This document shows, piece by piece, positions 54,433 through 64,000 of a stretch of 64,000 bases of DNA. Under the pieces are notes generated by a model. It saw nothing but the letters and a program-made list of their open reading frames with translations. It had not been told where the DNA came from and ran no database searches. Position numbers and translations under genes: made by a program. The DNA is taken from assembly GCF_003589595.1 (NCBI RefSeq), contig NW_020653900.1, positions 2,209,410 through 2,273,409 on the forward strand. Direction: 5' to 3'. Numbering within the stretch: position 1 is the stretch's first letter; every line of letters begins with the position of its first letter. This DNA is from Hyposmocoma kahamanoa. Its lineage: Eukaryota; Arthropoda; Insecta; Lepidoptera; Cosmopterigidae.

Positions 54433-55121
54433 TGACGGTGTGACGTCCTTATACCGTCATCTCAACTTTTTGTATCGCCTCTCTCCATTCGTATCGTATC
54501 GTTTTTTCTTCTTCTACTCATATTTAAATTTAAAATTGTTCCATTTTACCTCGCATTCTGATTTTGTTTCTTTCCATTGTCACTCTCTGCGCGATCGCGG
54601 TAGCGAACATACCATTATTTATCTTTTTGAACCGTTTACTAGTTATATTTATACAGTTTACATTTTAAAGTATATTTGCTAAAACCGATTAAATAAACCG
54701 ATTAAATATCTATAAACTGGACTTTCACTATTTGAATTGCTAAATTTACTAAAAAGGATGTTGGAGGCTGCGAGGCTGCGGAGGCTATTACTGCTATCCA
54801 GGCTACACACCATTACAATCCACCAGAACGCCCCCAGCACCAGCAGCACCTCCACAAACTCTTTCATAAAGAACTCTACTGTCGCTGAAATTGTTATTCA
54901 TTCACAGATATCCTCCAAATTCAAAATACACGCCTGAAATTGTGAAATGCTATCAATAATTAAGGCGGTCACGACATTATCATTACAAGCTAGTCAAGCT
55001 ACACGAGCTGTAAATCGTCTAATACAAAATGAATCACGATCTGCAAATTGTATATATTTAAACGAGTAATAAATATTAAGTGGAAGTCAGTTTCATCTGT
55101 TTTGATATTATTATTATTTAA
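54433..55121. other. Unassigned
   Basis: A 66-codon open stretch at 54737-54937 (LLLLSRLHTITIH then a Ser/Thr-rich run) is not recognised and has no further support. Confidence 0.25.
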
Positions 55122-55306
55122 CTGTCACCGTGACTGAACGATCACCATGCTAGACTGTCTCGCCGAGGTCCCGGATTCGATTCCCAGGCCGGGAGAATTA
55201 TTTGTATGGCCTACATTTATTTCGCACGTGAGTTTGGGTGAAATTTGCACCCGCGATACAGGGTTTCCCTGGTGCGGGGCTATGAGGGTTTGCATTAAAA
55301 AAAAAA
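55122..55306 (+). mobile_element. SINE, S-family
   Basis: ACTGTCACCGTGACTGAACG head, CCGGATTCGATTCCC B box, CGGGAGAATTATTTGTATGG body, shortened by loss of the GTGGTTGTCTATGTGTG block, ending in GCATTAAAAAAAAAA. Confidence 0.82.
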
Positions 55307-55435
55307 TATTTGCAGTTGCGGTTCCCAGTTACAAATAAGCTTTGATCTGTGGGGTCTGGATGTTGCCTGACTGGTCAACAATCAGTCAATAACTAATAAT
55401 TACTGTATTTCTGTAGTATTTGTAATTGCTATCAA

Positions 55436-55461
55436 TAAAGTTATTATTATTATTATTATTA
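55436..55461 (+). repeat. (TTA)n microsatellite
   Basis: AAAGTTATTATTATTATTAT-TATTATGA, about eight units. Confidence 0.9.
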
Positions 55462-56337
55462 TGACTGGGTTCTATGACTATCCAACTACCTTTGCTCTCT
55501 GCGAGAATATTTAGGAGCTATTTCTGGACCATTGGGCAACCCTTATTTAGGAACCATTTTTAAAATTTTGGAATGTAGTTAATGCTATTCAAAAGCTATT
55601 CAAATTTAAAAAAAAAACACATGCATAGAGTTTATCTCTCTAAATTCTCTAGAAAAAAAGTTGCGATTTTATTTCTTAAAAAAAACTCTACTGTGAAATA
55701 CCCAAAATATCGCTTCAGCGATTTTTCCTTTCCACCGCCGATATGTACAGTTACATGTAGCGCTAAATTTGAATGCTTTTTTATAACGTCCACTGGGCGT
55801 TTACGTGATCATACGAACAATACTGTCTGGATCTGAATTATTTCGGATATTACGTATATTTTGACGTACACTGGGCCATAGCGCAAAAAAATCTTATAAC
55901 AGCCATAAAAGTACCATTACAGAACCCTAAGAAATATAACTCTAGAAATAAACAGTTAATTTCTTCCGTTCCGCATTTTAAAAAGCGGTCACTTATAAAG
56001 TAAATAGCATATTGGTGTTCAGTAATGATCGTAATGCCGGGGCCCCATTAGCCGGGACCTCCCGGGGGCTTTGATGGCCCCCCGCGGACGGAATCACTAA
56101 CACATTAACTTTATTATGACCGTATTGGCCCTATGGAGTAATTTGCAGTCACTTACGCATTGTAGGGGTTAAATGTTTTTTACTCTTCTTATTTTGATTT
56201 TAATCATTACATTAGAGACAAATATACCGGAGTAACAGCCGCTTAATTTACGCGTACGTAATTTCACTAAATTGTGACAGTTAAAGTCATATTATAAGCT
56301 TTGTATCAAAGCGTAAAAAACATTGATGACACAACAA
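55462..56337. other. Unassigned; GC-rich inverted patch at 56036-56097
   Basis: Within AT-rich DNA, the patch GCCGGGGCCCCATTAGCCGG-GACCTCCCGGGGGC and GATGGCCCCCCGCGG can fold on itself (GGGGCC with GGCCCC). It looks like one end of an unknown element. No gene. Confidence 0.35.
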
Positions 56338-56562
56338 CCCTGATGGAAGAATGGCATAAATGGAGTCACGTCAAACATGTTTATTACTCCATTAGATACA
56401 GAAAAATATAACCCACATCCTCTTCAATTTTTGTAACTCTATCTACAATATTAGTCGGTAGAGTTAAAAGAATAGAAAAGGATGTGGGTTATATTTTTCT
56501 GTATCTAATGGAGCAATAAACGTCATCGCCGTAACTCCACATATGTCATTCTTCCATGAAGG
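56338..56562. mobile_element. Foldback element with about 95-bp arms
   Basis: Outer arms TGGAAGAATGGCATAAATGG (56344) and the reverse complement at 56534-56556; inner arms ACTCCATTAGATACAGAAAA-ATATAACCCACATCC (from about 56385) and its exact reverse at 56481-56516. The 50-bp centre is unique. The inner arms are better conserved than the outer ones. Confidence 0.85.
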
Positions 56563-56971
56563 GTGCGAATAATGATCGGCTGACACAATGCGCCTAATTT
56601 CAACCGCAACTTTTCCGTCCTGTTTCTGATCTTAGTGTAATGAAATGAAAATGTCTTTATTGTTTTTCACATAGGAAACTTATAGTCATATTATATGGTC
56701 CTCACATGTTACTGAAGATAGTTTCGTTTGTGAAAGTCTGGTGTCCATACTAAGATTAACCTGTGTTATAATATAGCACCAGGTTCTCACACTTCCACCT
56801 CTAAGCAGACGTAAGAAAGTTAGGCATAAGACAAAAAGATGAAAAACTTTTGCTGTATTAGCCTGAAATAATATTAGAAGATTGTAGTATGTTATGTTGT
56901 AAGTGTATGTATGTGTGGGGCCGTGTTTGTACATATACAATATATGTATTTTTATATATATAGTTATTTAT

Positions 56972-57150
56972 CTGCCTCTGCGGTGGAAAGGTAACCATGC
57001 AAGGGCCGGGAGAAATATTTGTATGGTCTACATTTATTTCTCTCGTGAGTTTTGATGTAATTCGTGTTATTTATGTGTGTCAAACGCACCTGCGACAGGG
57101 TTTCTCTAGAGCGGAACTATGAGTGTGTGCGTTATTATTATCATTATTAT
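56972..57150 (+). mobile_element. SINE, S-family, truncated head
   Basis: CTGCCTCTGCGGTGGAAAGG-TAACCATGC joins to GGGCCGGGAGAAATATTTGT, deleting the B box, then a normal body to GTGTGTGCGTTATTATTATC. Confidence 0.83.
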
Positions 57151-57639
57151 TTGGTGTGTATTTGTGTGAGTGTACGTGTTAGTGCGTGTATGTGTGTGTG
57201 TGTGATGTGTCATGTTGGAACGCAAGTTTATGTATGAGAATGATGTATGGTAACAATGTACTAGTGGAGAAAAAGGCAATCACGTTACGAAAATAATGAT
57301 ATGGTATATGATTGTGACGCTTAATTGTGATGTGACGGGCTGGTATCTGCAAATACTAATATATTTTTTTTAAAACGGTAAACGGAACGAATTGCGACAA
57401 AAAAAGTGTCGCAAAACGGTAACTATGTTCTATAAAAGTTATAGCTAGTATGCGTGCAGTGTGTAGTGACACTATGTTATTTACAACTGTGTGAGACGAC
57501 ACTTACATCTGTCGCCGACACGGTGGTCTCAAAACGGGAAATAGTTGCATTTTTTTGCACAATCCTTTACAGGGCATTAATGTAGAGTACGTTGACAACA
57601 ACTTTATGGAAAACTGGGAATTTCTTCTGGGGACTTCAC
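57151..57639. other. Unassigned
   Basis: A GT-rich run at 57180-57205 only. Confidence 0.25.
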
Positions 57640-57868
57640 AGTTTTGTAGCAGTAGAATTCGAAAGTGTTCGTTCTGGGAAGTACTGCCATTTTGCCTATT
57701 TCTACCGCTAAGCAGTTTTGAAAGGTGCTGGTGAAATTACAGGACGCAGTGGCAATGCCTCTCAGATCTTAGTGATTTAAATCTTTGAGCACTGCTACAA
57801 CTATTTACAGGCATGTCGCTTACCACCAGGTGCATAACTTGTTCGTCCCGCCACTTGGTATTATAAAG
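57640..57868 (+). mobile_element. Rep-A copy 22
   Basis: From TTTTGTAGCAGTAGAATTCG to TAACTTGTTCGTCCCGCCAC and TTGGTATTATAAAG, with deletions around the AACTTATGTCTCAGG block. Confidence 0.84.
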
Positions 57869-57879
57869 TTTGACATTGT

Positions 57880-58480
57880 ATTTATTTATTTATTTGCCTT
57901 ATTTAATTACCTACTGCCAACTTGTCAATATCTAAACGCAATTGTTATGTTACAGCTAAGTGGATAGTAATTAGTATATACAAATTAATGATATTAAAAA
58001 ATAGAACTGATACAATAAATCACACAAAATTAAAAAAATACATCAAATTAAATACATTGTGAGTACATTATTATTATACTATTGCTGCAATATTATTATT
58101 ACTATAAAGAATGGAATATTTTTTTAAATCATAATACTGCTGTCTCTAGTCAGTTTCAAGGTAGCGTCTCGCGGAAACTACGAAATTAAGTTCCGAGCAT
58201 GTAAATATATCCAACGAGGAGTCAAATGCTTCTCGCATTTGGTTAAGACATTTAATGGCTCTTGGCAGAGGGGCCAACTTACTTACCTTAGATCGTGTAG
58301 CACGTATTGCAAACAATCTTTTTCTGTGAGTTCGCAGAACCTAGGCAACAAAAAACCTATCATCGATAATATATCTGGGTTGTACGTGATTCCACGCGTC
58401 AAACGAAAACTATGGGTCACCGGAGCTAAATTGCGCCTCATTTCCAGTGTTCTGTAATTGATCATACCCAAAATGAAGGT
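57880..58480 (-). mobile_element. LINE C-terminal codons, 3' UTR and (TAAA)n tail
   Basis: Minus strand from 58471: INYRTLEMRRNLAPVTHSFR, LTRGITYNPDILSMIGFLLP; after a one-base shift RLFAIRATRSKVSKLAPLPR, AIKCLNQMREAFDSSLDIF and ARRYLETD to a stop at about 58148. A 260-bp AT-rich 3' UTR ends with an ATAAATAAATAAATAC-type tail at 57881-57896. The coding order resembles 35361-35822 (LAR..R, AI-LLN, -DIF), so both belong to the Jockey/CR1 group. It inserted right after Rep-A copy 22. Confidence 0.72.
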
Positions 58481-58617
58481 AGTACTATTTTTGTTGTGTT
58501 TTTTATTATTATTGACTAGTTAATAATATTATGTTTCGACTCTTATTTCTATTTGTTTCTTTCCGACACAATCACAATTATGTTATGGACATAAATCAAT
58601 TAATTAATAAATATTAT

Positions 58618-59172
58618 TATATTGATAGTGTCTAAAAAGGCACGATTGGCTGTGCATGGGGGGGTGCTGGTTCCTATTCTTATGTATGGTAGTGAATGTT
58701 GGGTTTGGCAGAAGAAGCATGTAAGTAGAATTAATGCAGTCGAAATGAGAGCTTTGAGGAGTATGGCTGGAGTGGCTCGGATGTATAAATTACGGAACAG
58801 TGTGATAAGAGAGCATTGCGGCGTGGAAGAACTATAGTGACAAAGGTAGAGAAAGGGATGCTTAGATGGTTCGTACATATAGAGAGAATGAATGAAAGAA
58901 GAGTGACGAAACAGATTTATAAGGCGAGTGTGAGCGGGCAAGTTGGTATGGGCCGACCAAGGAGAACTTATCATGACCAAATTGAGGCCATCCTAAAGAA
59001 GGACCAGGTCCAGAGTACCCTTAACCGACGAGCGTGTATGAAAGCATTGATGCGTGTTGATGAGGCGAAAGATGTGTGTCAGGACCGTAGCAAGTGGAAG
59101 ACTGTTATATCTGCCTACCCCGATGGGAAAAAGGTGTGAAGTGTATGTATGTATGTATGTATGTATGTATAA
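58618..59172 (+). mobile_element. LINE C-terminal domain with (TGTA)n tail
   Basis: Plus strand: VSKKARLAVHGGVLVPILMY, GSECWVWQKKHVSRINAVEM, RALRSMAGVARMYKLRNSVI, REHCGVEEL, a stop or frameshift at 58834-58837, then VTKVEKGMLRWFVHIERMNE, GRPRRTYHDQIEAILKKDQV, NRRACMKALMRVDEAKDVCQ, DRSKWKTVISAYPDGKKV and a stop at 59137. The LMYGSE-W and GMLRWFGH-type motifs are standard for the C terminus of a very common arthropod LINE group (RTE-like). A (GTAT)n tail of about seven units follows immediately. About 172 codons with only one break make it one of the best-preserved coding relics here. Confidence 0.8.
59140..59170 (+). repeat. (TGTA)n LINE tail microsatellite
   Basis: TGTATGTATGTATGTATGTA-TGTATGTATAATG directly after the LINE stop codon. 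Confidence 0.92.
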
Positions 59173-59285
59173 TGTATATTAGTTTTACTTAGAGCACTAC
59201 ATTTATTAGTAAGATGGCCCATATTTATCTGGAACGACTCCCTAAAATATGACGCGAAATACTATCAAAGTAACGAAGACGACTA

Positions 59286-59468
59286 TAAATAACTAAAGAC
59301 AAGGATAAATTTAGGCAAGCAGCTGAAGAAATAAATAAAATTCCGGAAAGTGACACCGAATCAGAATGTTACAACTCGAGCTCTGTGGACGAGAATACAA
59401 CCTCATTCAGAATGGTCCACTACGGCATCACGAAGCCCAACACCATCAACGCTCATTTCTCATTAGGT
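59286..59468 (+). other. Exon-like open stretch ending in a splice-donor-like site, unidentified
   Basis: After a stop at 59292 the plus strand is open for about 57 codons: TKDKDKFRQAAEEINKIPES, DTESECYNSSSVDENTTSF, RMVHYGITKPNTINAHFSL, then TTAG|GTAGGTACC, a donor-like sequence. In the frame just upstream WNDSLKYDAKYYQSNEDDYK runs into a stop, so a single-base slip would join the two into an acidic, Ser/Asn-rich protein. No family recognised. It may be a degraded exon or part of a LINE ORF1. Confidence 0.25.
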
Positions 59469-59499
59469 AGGTACCCAAATGACTAACTACCCCTACTAG

Positions 59500-59754
59500 C
59501 TACTTTCTATCACGCGCTGCATAGCCGACAGGAAATTGGCCCCCGGTTGCGGCTGGTTAGTCTACCCCTCCACAATCCCGGGCATGTCACTCCCTTAAAC
59601 TGTGCTCCCTGGTATATCCGGCTTGTCCGGGTCAGATTTATTCTCATTGGGTGTGGTGCCAATGAGCAATGAGCAATTGATTGACGTTTTACTACCACGT
59701 TATTCTTTATTTTTTATGATATTATTCTATAGTTCTATTAGTTAGTTCTATTAG
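59500..59754. other. Unassigned GC-richer segment
   Basis: 59510-59698 (-) is open for about 62 codons (RINLTRTSRIYQGAQFKG and SCRLCSA) without a recognised motif. The higher GC suggests a transposon fragment. Confidence 0.25.
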
Positions 59755-59915
59755 TTTTTATAGTTATTAATACGAAGATCGAACTTTAGAAAAATTCCTT
59801 TAATTTGACATAACCTGTCTGCGGCCCTAGTTTAGCACACAAACACAGGTTTAAGTCCTCTCAAAGAAATGTTAGTTTATATTCGATCTTTGTATTAATA
59901 AATTATAACATATAA
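59755..59915 (+). mobile_element. T-family repeat, decayed
   Basis: Left TTATTAATACGAAGATCGAA, centre AGGTTTAAGTCCTCTC (B-box relic), right TTCGATCTTTGTATTAATAA. The ends are inverted copies as in the reference at 52185. Confidence 0.55.
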
Positions 59916-60276
59916 ATGTTGGGTAAATGCCGAACGTGGCCACCCTACTGACACATAACGGTGGCTCTCACGTTCGCTGTAATTGCCATTATTTACCGCA
60001 TCATAATTGATTCAGTGGTTTTTGCGCACGTTACTCACGCCTCGGCTGGTAATAATTTGTCCTATTATTTTTCATCATTAAAATCAACTCGATATTTGTT
60101 ATTTGAAAACAAAACTTTGCTTTAAATTGCACTAAAATGGTAATAGTAGACATAGCCATAATAATGAAATTATAATTGCGTTATGTTTCAAAATATTTTC
60201 ATGATATTATTATTTGTAAACAGACAACAATGTAATTATGAGATTCAGGCGTCACTTTGCGGAAGTCCATGTAAAT

Positions 60277-60469
60277 GAAAATGGAAGTAAATTAATTTGC
60301 TATCCGCGAACGCAGTGAAGGTTAAATCGTGCAAAATAGAATAGAATGTAAAATATTAACTAACTGCAAAATTAACTGCATGAAAAAACATCAACACAAG
60401 CGCAGCTATTTCATACTATTTAACCTTCACTGGGTTCTCGCAGTAGCAAATTATTTTACTTCCATTTTT
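60277..60469. mobile_element. Foldback (MITE-like) with about 50-bp arms
   Basis: GAAAATGGAAGTAAATTAAT-TTGCTATCCGCGAACGCAGT-GAAGGTTAAAT at left and its reverse complement at 60415-60469 match with about seven differences. The spacer of some 85 bp includes AAAATAGAATAGAATG. Confidence 0.8.
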
Positions 60470-60479
60470 ATTAGACATT

Positions 60480-60764
60480 AATGTAGTGGTAGAGTTCCTT
60501 GTGAAAGAGTTCGTCCATGGGAAGTACAGTGAACTTACCTATTTCTACCGCCAAGAGTAATGTCAGCATTACTGCGTTCCGGTTTTGGAGGGTAAGAGTG
60601 CTGGTGAAATTACAGGTACGTGGGACTTGTCAACTTATGTTTCTTGGTGACGAACGGACGCAGTGGCGATGCCCCTCAGATCTTTGCGATTTAAAGCTCT
60701 GGGGTGTCGCTTACTACTAGACGCATAACTTATTCGTCAAGTCACCTGATATCAGGAAAAAATA
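60480..60764 (+). mobile_element. Rep-A copy 23
   Basis: From AATGTAGTGGTAGAGTTCCT through TATTTCTACCGCCAAGAGTA, ATGTCAGCATTACTGCGTTC, GGTGAAATTACAGG to AACTTATTCGTCAAGTCACC-TGATATCAGGAAAAAAT. A good reference for the uninterrupted order around TAATGTCAGCATTAC, the insertion point used by the TIR transposon in copy 3. Confidence 0.88.
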
Positions 60765-61465
60765 ATTTACTATATCATAAACAAGCTCATAAAGGGAAAC
60801 GCTCCCTTCAATAACCTTTTGTATAAAGTTTTTGTTTCACAATTAAATTATGAATATTTCCCAAGTAGAATGAGCTAGCAACGTAATTGGAATAAATAAA
60901 ATTTCACCCTGTATTAATAAAGAACCCATTTCATAAAGCATCGATAACACAACAATAATTGAATCCAAACACACAACAAACGGAGAATTGCCTAACACTT
61001 ACCGCCAGCGACCGCGCGGACAATATTTTATTAACCATCAATGGACACATAATAAGTGTTCTGTGGCCACGACAGGCACGGAAAAGGTTAACCGTTGTGG
61101 TTTTAATCGGTAAACGAAACAGGTAGCCGTTATAGGGTTTTTAGCTACTGCGAAATTCAGCACCAAAGCATTAACCTTAAGGTAGAATTTGCAATGCTCC
61201 AGTAAATATTTTCAGTACCGGTAATCCAAAAAACACACAGTAAATGCGGGTAAATGTGTGGCGTTATATGGTCACTTTTGGGTTGAAACCTGTTTAAGTG
61301 TTACATCTTTTGGTTTCTGATTATAATCACTAGTCAGGCTAGTTTTAAGTTAGAGTTTCTTCATGTAGATGTAGTTAAAACACGTGAACTCGATACTTAA
61401 AGTGAACTCTGTTGTATTTGCTATAGCAATGGTCTGTGCTTTGACTGTACCTGGTAAGGTATTAA
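60765..61465. other. Unassigned
   Basis: No gene or repeat recognised. Confidence 0.25.
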
Positions 61466-61683
61466 CGTAATAACGTAATAACGTACACACTCAATATAGC
61501 CCCGCACTAGGGATACCCTGTGTCGCGGGTGTTATGGACACACACGTAGACAACCACAAATTACACCCAAACTCACGAGAGAAATAAATGTAGGCCATAC
61601 AAATATTTCTCCCGACCCGGGAATCGAACCTGGGACCTCTGCATGGCAGTCCGGCATGGTAACCGTTCGGCCACAGAGGCAGT
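61466..61683 (-). mobile_element. SINE, S-family, full length
   Basis: The minus strand reads GCCTCTGTGGCCGAACGGTT, ACCATGCCGGACTGCCATGC, GGTTCGATTCCCGGG, CGGGAGAAATATTTGTATGG, CTCTCGTGAGTTTGGGTGTA and GCGGGGCTATATTGAGTGTG to a CGTTATTACGTTATTACGTT tail. It lacks deletions and has the best preserved tRNA-like head. Confidence 0.9.
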
Positions 61684-63141
61684 TGTTTATGTTTACAGTA
61701 TTAAAAATATATTACCTTTTTTACGAGTACATACTTATATATTAAAATCTGTATGAGCTGTTACATGCACATCCAAATGCACAAATATTAAAAAAAAAAT
61801 ATTTTAGACAAAAAATTTAGGTATGGAAATAATTGAAGATTTTAGCTATTTCATAAACACCTGTATAATATTTAAAAGATAACATCAATCGTAATGTTAC
61901 AATAAGCAGTAATAAAAATTACTACTGATTTAATAATTTCAAATATAAATAAAACAGAAACTCCGATTATTTTAAAGCGTATCGAATTAAAGAAAAAGGT
62001 ATCTAACTTGTATAATTTAACCGGTAAATGTTAAAACCCGATTCATAATAAGTCCCCGTTATACACTTAATTTTATACACCAAAAAACAATTCAATATTT
62101 ACTATTTTTTCAAACAATAAAATATTGATTCTCTACCTTATGTGTAAGAATATAGAGACGTGGAGAAATTTATCGATGTGTGATCATAAATTAGCGCTGT
62201 GATAAAGAGTGATATCATTGTCATATTTGAATCGCGTGCCGTGATTCGGCAGATTCGATCAAAGGCACCTCGGACCACCAATGAGCCTCCTAGAGTTGTA
62301 GCTAGTGTTGTAATGTTTAACACACATATCGACTTTTTTTTATTGATGTACGTCAGAGAGAGCGATAGAAGCAATATCTAACGGTGAAGCAAAACATGAG
62401 CACTGAAACATTGTGCTTGCATAGCGTTATATACCTAAAGCCTGTCCTTATAGGAGACTCTGTTGCGACGTACGATGGTATACAATGATGATTACAATAA
62501 ACCTTATCTGGTTGACATAACGGTTATAGCGGTAAAGTAACGAAGTGAAACAATATCGACTATATATAGGCCCAACCTTCAGTTGGCATCACAACATTCC
62601 AACAAAACTTGGCAAAAATCAACCTTGTCTCTGTCAATAAATATGAACTTCTAATTACAATTGTAAATTTAAATAAAGAAAATTAAAACTTAAATTTGTC
62701 AGAAAACACGATAATTCACTTTGACAGATTCGATCGTTTTGATATCAATGAGTACTTCTGTTTCTCAGACACTATCGATGTCGATAAACGAAACACCACA
62801 CATCACTGGCGCTTACTAAAATCGTTCTCAAGAGGCACAATCAACACACATTGAATACTCCTTTGTCGTGCCGAGTGATTTATTGATTGCGGCTCTGTCA
62901 ACACGACTGGCACTTTACACCGACTGAATACTTCATTTGATCCGGATTTTTATCGATAATAAAAACCGATCATGAGTCACATCACTCGTTAAGTGTATTT
63001 AGTGTACAAATGATTGCTAGCTATATTTGATTGCGTTTATTATGAATTGTAATTTTGCTGATCATGCGATTTGCGGGTTTTTGTTTCATTAGCAGTTTAT
63101 TTTATAGTGATCAATGAATGACGACATCGATGGCCCGGTTA
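61684..63141. other. Unassigned; possible core promoter near 62560-62590
   Basis: At 62563-62572 TATATATAGG is followed by CCCAACCTTCAGTTGGCATCACAAC, giving a TATA box with initiator-like TCAGTT and ATCACA words at about 20 and 30 bases. Several ATCGAT or TATCGATA words occur at 62775 and 62952. No open frame follows within 400 bp, so this is only a candidate. Confidence 0.25.
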
Positions 63142-63189
63142 ATAGCATTATGGGTTCTTGAGGTCCTCCTCAAGAACCCATAATGCTAT
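63142..63189. repeat. Perfect hairpin, 22-bp stem, 4-base loop
   Basis: ATAGCATTATGGGTTCTTGA-GG (63142-63163) pairs exactly with 63168-63189; the loop is TCCT. Confidence 0.92.
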
Positions 63190-64000
63190 GATGAACCAAT
63201 TTAGGAGACGAATATTCAATTTTATTGGGTGTGCTGAGAAGCGCGTCGATAATTTCGTTGCTCTGATGCTCATTGTGTTGGGAATTATCTAATTTGAGGC
63301 CAGGTTTTGTCTAGAAAAAAAATTTTAATTGTCATACCAGCCATATTGACGGTTGATGATGAAAACTGTGGAAATTAATTAATGTTTCTCATATTTATTG
63401 AAAGGAAAACATTATATTTAAAGATATATTTTCAGTTACAAGTAATTTTTCGTCTCCAACGGAGGCGTTCGAGTTGTCCCAAACTTGAACCAAAATCTAA
63501 CCCGGTTACGAGTCAAGTTAGAAGCAGCAAAACGGTCAAATTCGAGAATTTTTTAAGGAATAGAATTTCAATAAAATTTTTACACTATAAAAACATTACA
63601 ATTAATTTGTTCAAAAACACTGAAACTTTTTTAAACATTACAAATAATTATTTGCAGACAGTGACATTAGTAATTACCATGAAATAAACAAACTAGTTTA
63701 ACAAATGTAACACTTGCCAGTGAAGTAAGAACACGATCACAGAAATGGATCATCACTTAACTGGCAATAAAGCAAAGGGGATAATGTTTTTACGCTATTC
63801 GTACGGATCGTAACCGCATTAGATTCCCACAAAATTATTCGCCGCTATTCACACGATCTAATAGACTTTTTATGCGTTTTGTTTCATGTTACCGTAAAAG
63901 ATTTAAATATAGGTAATTGTGGAATTGACTGCGAAATTTATAGATTATATGTTGAGATAATTTATCTAGCCCTATGATTGGTTCCGAAGTTAAAATTCTA
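63190..64000. other. Unassigned
   Basis: A 101-codon open stretch at 63382-63687 (+) is Lys/Asn/Ile/Phe-rich with no recognised motif; an acceptor-like TATTTTCAG lies inside it at about 63427-63435. Too weak to call a gene. Confidence 0.25.

Noticed and set aside
54737..54937. Possible small secreted or membrane protein (LLLLSRLHTI)
   Set aside because: The hydrophobic run is short and there is no supporting context.
63382..63687. 101-codon open stretch on the plus strand
   Set aside because: Lys/Asn/Ile/Phe-rich, consistent with chance in AT-rich DNA.

Overview
The window reads as non-coding, repeat-saturated DNA from an insect nuclear genome, most likely a butterfly or moth. It is AT-rich, contains no rRNA and no recognised housekeeping gene, and its open reading frames are almost all broken pieces of transposable elements. 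Lepidoptera is inferred from four things. The commonest repeat (called Rep-A here, about 330 bp, 23 copies counted) closely resembles the BMC1-type LINE tail known from silkworm. Reverse-transcriptase fragments of the R1, Jockey-like and RTE-like groups are present. There are several tRNA-derived SINE families and a TTAA-flanked piggyBac element. The species cannot be named from the sequence.

Layout. At 1-477 (minus) lies the only good candidate for an ordinary gene start: a short first exon, a consensus splice donor, and a second exon that stays open to the window edge. From 2 to 8 kb there are LINE tails, the first Rep-A copies, a hAT-type MITE and a TA-flanked MITE. From 8.75 to 11.06 kb is a nested stack: Rep-A is split by a terminal-inverted-repeat transposon, which is in turn split by two R1-clade LINE insertions at one repeated target. 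From 11.2 to 12.2 kb a direct repeat flanks a degenerate minisatellite. At 14.6-15.3 kb a second copy of the same TIR transposon carries a different R1-clade fragment at the equivalent position. From 17.0 to 18.45 kb is a Jockey-like LINE interrupted by another LINE tail. From 20 to 29 kb are SINEs, Rep-A copies, RTE fragments, a 1.25-kb TIR element and a PIF/Harbinger-like MITE that contains a SINE. From 30.9 to 40 kb are more LINE reverse-transcriptase fragments and several hairpins or foldbacks. At 42.2-43.5 kb is a piggyBac-type element with intact TTAA duplications that contains a hAT-type MITE. From 44.6 to 61.7 kb are LINE ends, a Copia gag relic, SINEs, foldbacks and many Rep-A copies. 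The last 2.3 kb is mostly unassigned apart from one perfect hairpin.

No operon-like or pathway-level gene set exists here. The interest lies in insertion history: target-site duplications are readable at many junctions, so relative ages can be ordered, for example Rep-A before TIR transposon before R1 LINE. Family names for fragmentary LINEs were assigned by recognising protein motifs by eye, without any database search, and are tentative at clade level.
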